Below are positions 7,913-15,467 of a stretch of DNA of 39,616 nt, piece after piece. Under the pieces are notes generated by a model. That model was not told the origin of the DNA, made no database searches, and worked only from the letters and a program-made list of their open reading frames with translations. Source of the DNA: AA29 sp041481445 (GTDB lineage: Bacteria; Acidobacteriota; Vicinamibacteria; Fen-336). The stretch spans positions 1 to 39,616 of the forward strand of contig JBGPBV010000055.1 in the NCBI GenBank assembly GCA_041481445.1, given 5' to 3'. Each line of letters starts with the position of its first letter. The first letter of the stretch is position 1. The position numbers and the translations under genes were made by a program.

Positions 7913-9166
7913 ATGCCCTTGGCCGCTCAGATGACGGGGCTGGCGACGCCGGTCGTGCGGATCACCGCCGATGAGCCTGGGCGGCTTCTCGCCCTGGAGG
8001 CGGAGACGGCGGCGGTGCCGGAGGCGCTCTCGTCCTTCGTGCGCGGTCTCGTGCGGATGACCGGTGTCGGGGACGACGACGAGTGGTGGCGGCCGAAGCG
8101 GCTGCGCATCGACCGGGCCACGGGAACACTGACCATCGTCGAGGGCCACGCCCTCCGCGACGAGGAGAGGACGGAGACCATCGCCCTCTCCGACGTCACC
8201 GGCCTGACCGTGCGCACGCGTTACGCGGCGCCGTCCGGCCGGGATCCCGCGGTGCCTCCGAGCCCCGATGCCCCGCGCCACCTCCAGGCGGTCGCGCACG
8301 TGCGCGACGGCCCGGGCGACCCCCGCGACCGCCCGATCCCCCTCCAGGTCCTGGGCGTGGACACGCGCGAGAAGGCGGCCGACTTCGCCTACCGCCTGGG
8401 GGCGGCGCTGGGATTGCGCCACCAGCGGCTCGTGCGCGGCGATCCACGGCGCATCGAGATCTCGATGACGCGGGAGGACGCCCCTGGATCGGAGAGCCTG
8501 CCGTCGATCGACGGTCCCGCGGACTACTGGGGCGACAAGGTGGTGGCGGCGGCGGTGGCCGCCGCGGCGGCGTTGCGCATCGGCGCGCCCGATCCCGCGC
8601 GTTTCCCCGGCAAGGGCCGCATCACCCGGTGGTCTCCGGGCGACGAGGTGCGCTACCACAAGGCCTTCGAAGGCCTGGCCATCGGCTGCTTTCCGGTCGC
8701 CCTGGCCGGACTGCTGGCCGCCCCCGCTGCCTGGTGGCTCTCCGGCGACGCCGCTGCCACCGTCGTCGCGCTCGTCGTGGGCCTGCTCTTCGGCGGCATG
8801 GCGCTGGTCGTGATCGCCAAGAGCCTGCCCCTCGACCTGCGCATCCTCTGGCCCGAGCAGGCGATCGTCGTCAAGGGCCTCTTCAACGCCCGCGGGATCC
8901 CGTTCCGCGAGGTGGCGTCCCTGGAGCTGCAGTGCGTCCGGACCTACCAGAGCGGCAGCCGCTCGCAGTCGGCCTACAACAACTACTCCTGCCACCTGAG
9001 GGCCCACGTCCGCGCGCCAGGCACCCTCGAAGCGAGACCGGTCGACCTCATCTCGACCCGGAGCTTCAAGGCCGACGCGGAGACGCCGTACGACGCCGCC
9101 CTCCCGCTCACGAAGGGGCTGGCGGAAGCGCTCGGTGTCGAGTGGCGGGTGACGGACTACGAGTGA
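7913..9166 (+). CDS. Hypothetical membrane protein
   Basis: The protein of 417 residues is of unknown function. The first 240 residues are soluble and beta-rich, with an IDRATGTLTIVEGHALRDEE-like strand pattern suggesting a PH-like or bacterial 'DUF' beta domain. Two adjacent membrane helices follow (about 252-270 and 278-297; GCFPVALAGLLAAP and VVALVVGLLFGGMALVV), and a second soluble region of about 115 residues contains a polar Ser/Tyr/Asn cluster (YQSGSRSQSAYNNYS). The two soluble parts are probably cytoplasmic, joined by a helical hairpin. The ATG at 7913 has only a distant purine tract; M7 at 7931 is an alternative start. It lies divergently from the GT-C gene. Confidence 0.6.
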   Translation: MPLAAQMTGLATPVVRITADEPGRLLALEAETAAVPEALSSFVRGLVRMTGVGDDDEWWRPKRLRIDRATGTLTIVEGHALRDEERTETIALSDVTGLTVRTRYAAPSGRDPAVPPSPDAPRHLQAVAHVRDGPGDPRDRPIPLQVLGVDTREKAADFAYRLGAALGLRHQRLVRGDPRRIEISMTREDAPGSESLPSIDGPADYWGDKVVAAAVAAAAALRIGAPDPARFPGKGRITRWSPGDEVRYHKAFEGLAIGCFPVALAGLLAAPAAWWLSGDAAATVVALVVGLLFGGMALVVIAKSLPLDLRILWPEQAIVVKGLFNARGIPFREVASLELQCVRTYQSGSRSQSAYNNYSCHLRAHVRAPGTLEARPVDLISTRSFKADAETPYDAALPLTKGLAEALGVEWRVTDYE

Positions 9167-9294
9167 GAGGGCCGCGTGGCCGGAGCCACAGGCGTGCGCG
9201 AGGGCGGACGTTCCCCGTGAGGGGTGCTCCGAGGTCACGCTGGGATGGCACAACTGACCTGGCGTAGAGTGGTCGAGACGAAAGGAGCGTCTCC

Positions 9295-10020
9295 ATGGGC
9301 ACCACGAAGGCATCCGGCGCGACCACGAGGATCCGCAAGGCTGCCGACCGCGGCCGCACGGACTGGGGCTGGCTCGACAGCCGGCACACGTTCTCGTTCG
9401 GCGAGTACCACGACCCGGGCCACATGGGGTTCCGCGCCCTGCGCGTCATCAACGACGACCGCGTGAAGCCGGGCGCCGGCTTCGGCACCCACGGCCATGC
9501 GGACATGGAGATCCTCTCCTACGTGCTCGAGGGCGCGCTCGAGCACAAGGACAGCATGGGCACCGGCTCCGTGATCCGCCCCGGAGAGATCCAGATGATG
9601 CGGGCGGGCACCGGCGTCCGCCACAGCGAGTACAACCCGTCGAAGACGGAGGGCGTCCATTTCCTGCAGATCTGGATCATCCCCGACGCGCGCGGGCTCG
9701 CCCCCGCCTACGGCCAACGCGCGGTGGATCGCGAGGCGGCCCGCCGCGGCTTCGCGCTCCTCGCCTCGAAGGACGGACGCGACGGCAGCCTTCGCGTCCA
9801 TCAGGACGTCGATCTCTGGCTGGCCCTCCTCGACGACGGCGACCGTCGCGAGCGGGCGCTGGCCCCGGGCCGCCACGCCTGGGTGCACGTGGCGCGGGGG
9901 TCGGCCGCGGTGAACGGCCAGGCGCTGGCCGAGGGCGACGGGGCCGAGATCAGCGGTGCGGACGCGGTGACCCTCGCGGCGAGCGGGCCGGCGGAAGTGC
10001 TCCTGTTCGACCTGGCCTGA
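9295..10020 (+). CDS. Pirin family protein
   Basis: This is a bicupin pirin of YhhW/YhaK type. The N-terminal cupin holds THGHADME and RHSEYN; H66, H68, H110 and E112 match the metal ligands of pirins (His, His, His, Glu). GTGVRHSE and QIWIIPD are family hallmarks. The second cupin (about 150-241) is degenerate, as usual. Some relatives are quercetin dioxygenases and others are redox-sensitive regulators; which applies here cannot be told. Length 241 is typical. AAAGGAG precedes the ATG by seven bases. It is a single gene, convergent with the oxygenase ending at 10051. Confidence 0.9.
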   Translation: MGTTKASGATTRIRKAADRGRTDWGWLDSRHTFSFGEYHDPGHMGFRALRVINDDRVKPGAGFGTHGHADMEILSYVLEGALEHKDSMGTGSVIRPGEIQMMRAGTGVRHSEYNPSKTEGVHFLQIWIIPDARGLAPAYGQRAVDREAARRGFALLASKDGRDGSLRVHQDVDLWLALLDDGDRRERALAPGRHAWVHVARGSAAVNGQALAEGDGAEISGADAVTLAASGPAEVLLFDLA

Positions 10021-10050
10021 GAGTCGAGTGACGAGGCAAGATCGAGTCCC

Positions 10051-10989
10051 TCACGTCCGGAAGCCGCTGACGACCGCGTCGCGCCAACGGTAGAGATCGG
10101 GCTCGGGGACGCCTTGACGCGCGGACACGACTCCCGGCGGAATGCCGCGCAGGACCTCGCGGACGGCCGCGAGCTCGTGATCGGTCACGGGCGCGCTGGG
10201 CACGTGGCCGCCCGAGTCGCGGACGCGGCCGAGCGCGTCGCCGACGCGGGGATCGAGGACGTCGGCCGCGCACGCGGCTCGCGCCATCCAATGCTCGGGA
10301 GCCGGCCAGGGATCTGGCCGCCACGCGAGCACGCGCGTGAACGAGCGCCGGTCGTCCCTGAAGGCACGCCGGCCGTGGAGCATGCGATGGTTCTGAAGGA
10401 TCACGAGGTCGCCCGCGTCCGCGCGGACCTCGATCACCTCCGCGGAGTCCACGAACGGACGGAGTCGAGCGGCCACGCCGTCGTCGGGCAACGGCCGCGC
10501 GGTGTGCGTGAACACGAGGCTGCCGCCGCGGCGGGTCACGGTCGGACCGGACACGTCGCCGAACACGAAGGGCTGCCGACGAGGAGACGTGAACAGATCG
10601 GCCAGCAAGGTCGGATCCTCACGTTCGATGCGGGCGAGAAGGCACCATGTATCGAGATAGAGGTTCTCGCCACCGCGCTCGGCGGCGCGCGCGCACGCCA
10701 TCACCTGCACGTGCGGCGGCACCCCGAGCAGCATCTGGCTGTCGGTGTGGAACGGCGCGGCCATGCATCCCGACGAGAACGAGCGGCCGCCCGGCACGGC
10801 GCGGATCGGCTGGCGCTCGACGAGGAGGGGCCGGCCGCCCAGCACGCGCTCGGCCGCCGCCCAGGGGTCGCCGGCCGCCTTTTCCGCGATCTCCGGTGCG
10901 TGCACCCAGGCGACCCCCGCCGCCGCCAGCTCAGCCACCACCCGCGCGGGGCCAGCCGCGGCGTCCCACTCCCAACGCGCGGGCGTCAC
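10051..10989 (-). CDS. TauD/TfdA-like Fe(II)/2-oxoglutarate oxygenase
   Basis: The double-stranded beta-helix oxygenase core is clear: PFHTDSQ gives H81 and D83, NHRMLHGRRAF gives the distal iron ligand H205, and RSFTRVLAWR provides R219 for 2-oxoglutarate binding. With these the enzyme should hydroxylate, desaturate or otherwise oxidise a substrate with O2 and 2-oxoglutarate. I set the start at GTG 10989, inside the GTGA overlap with the stop of the preceding gene; the open frame further upstream is only a shadow of that gene. The product has 312 residues. It is the last gene of the MNIO operon. The substrate is unknown; a modified amino acid or peptide is an inference from context. Confidence 0.82.
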   Translation of the reverse strand: MTPARWEWDAAAGPARVVAELAAAGVAWVHAPEIAEKAAGDPWAAAERVLGGRPLLVERQPIRAVPGGRSFSSGCMAAPFHTDSQMLLGVPPHVQVMACARAAERGGENLYLDTWCLLARIEREDPTLLADLFTSPRRQPFVFGDVSGPTVTRRGGSLVFTHTARPLPDDGVAARLRPFVDSAEVIEVRADAGDLVILQNHRMLHGRRAFRDDRRSFTRVLAWRPDPWPAPEHWMARAACAADVLDPRVGDALGRVRDSGGHVPSAPVTDHELAAVREVLRGIPPGVVSARQGVPEPDLYRWRDAVVSGFRT

Positions 10990-12293
10990 CCGAGCGACCT
11001 CATCTGGAACTCGTGGCCCAGGAGCGCGCGCGGGACGGGGATCACGCGGAGGAGAGGCGCGCCCTCGTCGACCTCGAACCGGACGCCCTCGCGATGGACG
11101 CGGAAGACGGCGGGGGTCGCATGGAACACGTCCGTGGAGACGACCCCGCGCAAGACGTCGTAGCCGTCGTCGTGGGCGCCCTCGAGGAGGCTGGACCAGC
11201 CGGGCGGCGTCGCGGTCAGGGCCCACGGCTTGACGAAGAAGTGGGGCTCGCCGGGCGGGTGGGGCGTGAAGTACTTCGTCAGGTACAGCTCGGACCCCGG
11301 ATGATCGAGGGCCGCGCCTCCGTCGAGGGCACCGCGGAAGGCGGCGGCGACCGCACGCGCGCGCGTGGCCAGCCGGCCGCGGTCATATTCCAGCGCGAGC
11401 GTGTGCCCATCGAACATCCCCGAGAAGGCGACCTCGTTCCGGAAGACCACCGACTCCAGACGCCGCCGCTCCGCGGGACGCCGCTCGACGGCCGGCCCCG
11501 ACGCAGTCGTGAGCCGCTCCAGCGGCTCGACGGCATGGGCGCTCGTCCCGATGGAGGCGATCCGGCACACGGCCGGCCCGTCGGAGATCTCGGCCGTCGG
11601 CTCGCCCGCCACCAGCCGGCGGTACTTGACGGTCACCTCCTCCTTCTTCTCCTCGAAGTATTCGCGGTCGTAGAACGCCGCGTGCGCCCGTGCGAGATCG
11701 GGTGCGTCGCCGATGAGAGCCGACGCGATGCGGACGCCCGGCCGAAGGGCGCCCAGGCACGCGACCTCACCCTCGAGGCGGAACGTCGCCGGGGCGTCCC
11801 GGCGAAACCTCAGGTCGAGGACGAGGGGCACCCAGGCCCCGTCGTCAGGGACGAGCTGCTCGCCGACCTCGAACAGCGTGTTGCGGCGGTTGGCCGCGCT
11901 GGTGAGCCTCAGCCAGACGCCGGAGGCCGGACGCACGAGGAGGCCGGTGAACAGCCGCAGCCCGCCCGGCCGCGGTGAGACGACGGGACGCGCCAGCGCG
12001 CGCACCCACCCGCTCTCGCGCGCGAGGTGGCCCTCCTCGGCCAGACGCGGCCAGGCGCCCGCGTGGCGCTTCTCGATACCTTCGCCGCCCTCCGCCCACG
12101 ACGCCCGCCACTGCCGCAGCCGGCGGCGCACCACGAGCGGCCGGGTGAGCACGAGCTGTAGCCCGTAGGCGTTCCCCTCGAGCAGGGGCAGGCAGGCGCG
12201 GGCCACGCGCAACGGGACGGACCCGTCGAGGGTCGGCGACCGCCGAGTGACGCGGACGAGGCCGTCGAGGGTATCGAGGACCTCGCCGATCAC
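10986..12293 (-). CDS. Protein of unknown function in the MNIO operon
   Basis: A soluble protein of about 435 residues, starting from GTG 12293 five bases after the stop of the preceding gene. The frame extends upstream to 12362, but there it only shadows the Gly/Cys tail of the neighbour. No membrane segment or signal peptide is seen. Two parts stand out. Around residues 25-130 (CLPLLEGNAYGLQLVL, then RLFTGLLVRPASGVWLRL) and in the C-terminus (GYDVLRGVVSTDVF, VDEGAPLLRVIPVPR) the pattern weakly resembles DUF6065-type proteins, which are often near natural-product genes; I am not sure of this. A middle part (about 170-320) holds FYDREYFEEKKEEVTVKYRR. The GTGA overlap with the oxygenase suggests translational coupling. 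Confidence 0.65.
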   Translation of the reverse strand: MIGEVLDTLDGLVRVTRRSPTLDGSVPLRVARACLPLLEGNAYGLQLVLTRPLVVRRRLRQWRASWAEGGEGIEKRHAGAWPRLAEEGHLARESGWVRALARPVVSPRPGGLRLFTGLLVRPASGVWLRLTSAANRRNTLFEVGEQLVPDDGAWVPLVLDLRFRRDAPATFRLEGEVACLGALRPGVRIASALIGDAPDLARAHAAFYDREYFEEKKEEVTVKYRRLVAGEPTAEISDGPAVCRIASIGTSAHAVEPLERLTTASGPAVERRPAERRRLESVVFRNEVAFSGMFDGHTLALEYDRGRLATRARAVAAAFRGALDGGAALDHPGSELYLTKYFTPHPPGEPHFFVKPWALTATPPGWSSLLEGAHDDGYDVLRGVVSTDVFHATPAVFRVHREGVRFEVDEGAPLLRVIPVPRALLGHEFQMRSLG

Positions 12294-12297
12294 GGGA

Positions 12298-13314
12298 TCA
12301 CCCGCCGCAGCCCCCTCCGCCTCCGCATCCTCCCCCACCGCCACAGCCGCCGCCACCGCCACAGCTCGAGGAGCTGCACGACGAGCCGGACGAGCCGGAC
12401 GAGCTGCTCGTGCTCACGACGGGCCTGGGGATCGGCACGAAGGCGTCGGTGAGCAGCTCGTAGAGCGGGTTGGCAAGGACGCTGACGCCTGCCACCGCCA
12501 CCGCGAGGCCGACGTAATGCGCCTCCTTGCGCCGGCCGGAGTTCACGTCGGCCTGGAGGGACGTGGTCGCGCTGTCGATCCAGTCGAGGTAGTCCTTCTT
12601 GAGCGTGCTCTCCTTGACCTTGCTCGAGAACGTGTAGCCCAGGGTGAAGACGGCCACCGCGATCATCTCCCACACGAGGAGGGTGACCGGCCGGCCCAGC
12701 TCCAGGCCACGCAGGAGGCGGACGAGGCCCACCAGCTCCAGGAACGCGCCCGCCGCCAGCGCGAGCAGCCGGAGGGCGGTGCGCGCCTGTGCGCGGCGGA
12801 CCATGCCCGCCGCCTCCAGCTCCTGCTCGAGCCGGGGCGACATCTCCTTGGCCGCGTCCTTGGCCGTGTACTGGACGATGATCGGGCGGACCTCGCTCGC
12901 GGGCGCGCCCGAAGTCGTGTCCGCCTTCTGCTCGGCCGCGATCTTCTCGTAGAACTTCCGCGCCCCGCGGAGCTGCGGCCGCTGGCCGCCGAAGGTGAAC
13001 ATCGGCTTCTCCTTCGTCGGCGGCCCCAGCCACCCTTCGGCCACCGCCTCCGAGATCAGCGTGTTCGCCACGCCGCGCTCGCCCTCCTTGAGGTAGGCGA
13101 TCGCGAGGCAGTCCTCCACCGACGGCATGCGGCCCTTCTTCAGCCGGCCGCCGGCGGCGGTGGTGGCGGCCTGGCCGTCGAGGACGCGGCCGAGCAGCGA
13201 CCGCCCGACCCCGAGCAGGATGAAGACGCCCACGCTCAGGACGGCGAAGAAGAGGAGGAACTCCGGCCCGGAGGCGATGTTGAACGGGTAGAAGTCGACG
13301 AGGGGCGCGATCAC
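12298..13314 (-). CDS. TIGR04222-like membrane protein with Cys-(Gly)5 repeat tail
   Basis: The protein has 338 residues from GTG 13314, which forms a GTGA overlap with the preceding stop. There are membrane helices at about 19-41, 179-199, 208-229 and 266-284. Between the first and second lies a soluble helical domain (SVEDCLAIAYLKEGERGVAN, 65-84) like the conserved segment I recall from TIGR04222 proteins, which commonly end in low-complexity Gly/Cys tails. Here the last 36 residues are Ser- then Gly-rich with cysteines at 313, 318, 324, 330 and 336, the last four separated by exactly five Gly. Gly codons (GGC, GGT, GGG, GGA) and Cys codons (TGT, TGC) vary, so the protein pattern seems selected. 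It is probably the substrate or metal-binding partner of the MNIO; this is inference. Confidence 0.8.
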   Translation of the reverse strand: MIAPLVDFYPFNIASGPEFLLFFAVLSVGVFILLGVGRSLLGRVLDGQAATTAAGGRLKKGRMPSVEDCLAIAYLKEGERGVANTLISEAVAEGWLGPPTKEKPMFTFGGQRPQLRGARKFYEKIAAEQKADTTSGAPASEVRPIIVQYTAKDAAKEMSPRLEQELEAAGMVRRAQARTALRLLALAAGAFLELVGLVRLLRGLELGRPVTLLVWEMIAVAVFTLGYTFSSKVKESTLKKDYLDWIDSATTSLQADVNSGRRKEAHYVGLAVAVAGVSVLANPLYELLTDAFVPIPRPVVSTSSSSGSSGSSCSSSSCGGGGGCGGGGGCGGGGGCGG

Positions 13315-14045
13315 GAGCGCGGTCCTTCGAGGCGATCGACGTCCTCGATGGCGGCGTCGAGCAGGGCGCGCAAGGCCGTGTGCGCGGCCTCCGGCCCCGC
13401 GGCCACCTTCGTGAGCGCGCTGGTGTCGATCCCGTAGGCCTGGCCGGCCCCGGCCAGCACCGCCTCCAGCCGGTCGTCGCATTCCTTGCCCTTCAGCCGC
13501 AGCAGCGCATGCAACGGGCCGCGGATCTGCTTGACCTTGCGCGCCACCGCCCCCGCCAGGGCGGACTCCGACCCCAGCGCGTCGACCACCGCCCGCCGCA
13601 TGCGGATGCGCGCCTCCCGCAGCTCCTGCTCGATGCGCAGGCGCCGGTGCTCGTCCGCGATCTCCAGCCGCGCGAAGGGATCGGTCCCGGAGAGGACCAG
13701 GTGGCGCTGCCGCACGTCGTCGTAGAGCAGGGGGAAGACGTCGGCGGCCCGGGCCAGGGCGCCGTGCTTGAGGATCATCGCCTCCACCCGGGCCGCGTAG
13801 CGGGCCTGCATCAGCGGCTGGGCGATCGCCTTGAGCACGGGGAGGGACGTGTCCTCCAGGACCACGATCACGTCGATGTCGCTCTGGTCGGGCACGTAGC
13901 CGCCGCGTACCGCGCTGCCGTAGACGATGAGCGCGGCCAGGTTCTTGCCGGCCGCCTTCTCCAGCCCGTCCTTCAGCGCCTGCAAGGGCGCCCGCGATGC
14001 GGGCGGGAGCGCGTCGAGCGTGCTCGGGGTCACGGCCGTGCTCAT
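13311..14045 (-). CDS. Minimal nucleotidyltransferase (MNT-type)
   Basis: A Pol-beta-superfamily nucleotidyltransferase with the complete active-site signature: YGSAVRGG (G43, S44) followed 11 residues later by SDIDV (D56, D58). The remaining 170 residues are helical with an Arg/Glu-rich segment (RIEQELREARIRMRR) and look like a HEPN-like or substrate-binding helical domain. Such enzymes transfer NMP groups to proteins, tRNA or small molecules; known examples act as antitoxins or toxins or modify antibiotics. It starts in an ATGA overlap with the MNIO stop (14045-14042) and ends in a GTGA overlap with the next gene, so it belongs to the same operon. Its target is unknown; protein AMPylation is one inference. 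Confidence 0.85.
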   Translation of the reverse strand: MSTAVTPSTLDALPPASRAPLQALKDGLEKAAGKNLAALIVYGSAVRGGYVPDQSDIDVIVVLEDTSLPVLKAIAQPLMQARYAARVEAMILKHGALARAADVFPLLYDDVRQRHLVLSGTDPFARLEIADEHRRLRIEQELREARIRMRRAVVDALGSESALAGAVARKVKQIRGPLHALLRLKGKECDDRLEAVLAGAGQAYGIDTSALTKVAAGPEAAHTALRALLDAAIEDVDRLEGPRS

Positions 14046-15415
14046 CCTCTACCTCCTCGTTCGATCATGCGGACGGGCGCCTGGGCGCCCAGGCCTTTGA
14101 GGGCCCACAGGCGGCGGCCGTCCGGCAACTGCTCCCGGCCGACGAACGGCCCGCGGCGGGGCGCGCACGAGCCGCCGTCCGCCTCCGCCGCGAAGCGGGC
14201 ACGCAGCTCCAGCCGGTCACGGCGGGCCAGGGCGGCCAGCGCGGGCTCGCGAGCGGCGGCGTCCGCGATGCGGAGGGCGTCCACGATCCCGGCCGACCGC
14301 GGCGCGCGCGGCGAGGCCTCGACGGCGCGGAGGGCCAGGGCCCGCGCCGGCTCGCCCGCGGCGGAGGTCCGCGGCAGGAGCGGCAGCGCGTCGTCCACCC
14401 GCTTGTGCAGGAGGACCGCGCGCGTGCGCGCGACGGCTTCGATCCCGTACTCGGCCGCGGTCGAAGGCGCGGGCGGAGTCACGTCGGTCAGCATCACGGC
14501 CAGTGCCTCCTGACGTAGCTGCATCTCGCCCAGGCCGTGCAGGTCCGCCTCGAGTAGGGGCACCCTCGGGGGTACGGAGGCGCAGGCGCGCGCAGGCGCT
14601 CGTCGGAGCAGGCCACGCAACCTCTCGACCTCCCCTTCCAGCTCGGCGAACGGCGGAAACCCCTGGTCACGCTCGAGGACGATGGGCACTCGTCCGGTCA
14701 CCGCCAGCATCTCCTCGACCAGCGCGAACACGGCTTCCGGGACGGGATGCCCGTGGGTGTCCATGAAGAAGCCGTGCTCCATCCGTCCACCCGCGACGTG
14801 CACCATGCCCACGCGATCGAGCGGATGCTCGCGCAGGGCCCGCGTGGGAGGGACGCCGGCGTTGAGCGCGTTCGCGTAGAGGTTGGCGACGTCGAGCAGC
14901 AGGGGGCAGCCGGTGGCGGCGGCGACCTCGGCGTAGAACGCGCCCTCCGGCATCTCGTCCTCGGGCCAGCGCAGCGTCCAGGCCACGTTCTCGAGGAGGA
15001 GCGGCACGTCCGGAAGCTCCCGGCGGGCGGCGGCCACGTTGCGGGCGACCACGCGGACGGCATCGCGCGTGAACGGCAGCGGGGTGAGGTGGCCGATCTC
15101 GCGCCCGCCCCCGCGCGTCAGGGCCACGTGCTCGGTGATGGCGGGCGCCTCGAGCTCGCGGGCGAGCGCGCCCAGCCGGCGCGCCCGCGCGGGATCGATG
15201 CCGTCCGCGCTGCCCAGCGACAGCTTCACGCCGTGCGGGACGACGGGGAGGATCTCGGCCAGCGCCCGCGCCTCCCGCCAGGCTGCGCGCTGCGCGAAGC
15301 AGGTGTCGGCCACGACCTCGAGGAAGTCGACGCGGTCGGGCGCCCGCAGCAGGTCCGCCGCCAGCTCCGGGCGCCAGCCGAGCGCGACGCCTTCGAGGGG
15401 GCGATTCCGCGGCAT
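14042..15415 (-). CDS. DUF692/MNIO family iron oxidase with C-terminal extension
   Basis: A member of the multinuclear non-heme iron-dependent oxidase (DUF692) superfamily, which includes MbnB, TglH and BufB; these oxidatively rework cysteines in peptides. The TIM-barrel ligands are in place: E33 (FLEVVAD), H61 (PHGVKLSLGS), E95-H96 (ITEHVAL), E142-N143 (LLENVAW), D175 (LLLDVANLY), H206 (VHVAGG), D219 and H221 (MDTHGH), E248 (VLERD). The barrel takes about 275 residues. Another 180 follow, helical, including LRQEALAVMLTDV and TRAVLLHKRVDDALPLLPR, perhaps a built-in version of the separate partner protein that other MNIOs need. An AAGG lies eight bases before the ATG. TTGACC-N18-TACTGT at 15471-15442 is a possible but weak promoter of its own; otherwise it is read through from the kinase gene 52 bp upstream. 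Confidence 0.88.
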   Translation of the reverse strand: MPRNRPLEGVALGWRPELAADLLRAPDRVDFLEVVADTCFAQRAAWREARALAEILPVVPHGVKLSLGSADGIDPARARRLGALARELEAPAITEHVALTRGGGREIGHLTPLPFTRDAVRVVARNVAAARRELPDVPLLLENVAWTLRWPEDEMPEGAFYAEVAAATGCPLLLDVANLYANALNAGVPPTRALREHPLDRVGMVHVAGGRMEHGFFMDTHGHPVPEAVFALVEEMLAVTGRVPIVLERDQGFPPFAELEGEVERLRGLLRRAPARACASVPPRVPLLEADLHGLGEMQLRQEALAVMLTDVTPPAPSTAAEYGIEAVARTRAVLLHKRVDDALPLLPRTSAAGEPARALALRAVEASPRAPRSAGIVDALRIADAAAREPALAALARRDRLELRARFAAEADGGSCAPRRGPFVGREQLPDGRRLWALKGLGAQAPVRMIERGGRG

Positions 15416-15467
15416 GGATGAGACCTTGATGGTGTGGCCGGACAGTACGCTCAGCGCCCGGCCGCGG

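Noticed and set aside
7541..9313. Long minus-strand frame of 590 codons over the hypothetical membrane protein gene
   Set aside because: No domain, biased composition and overlap with two better-supported genes.
12298..12360. Gly/Cys tail as an expanded DNA microsatellite
   Set aside because: Gly and Cys codons differ from repeat to repeat, so slippage alone does not explain the pattern.
13311..14045. Toxin-antitoxin pair formed by the nucleotidyltransferase and a HEPN protein
   Set aside because: No HEPN toxin gene is adjacent; the neighbours are the MNIO and the tail protein.
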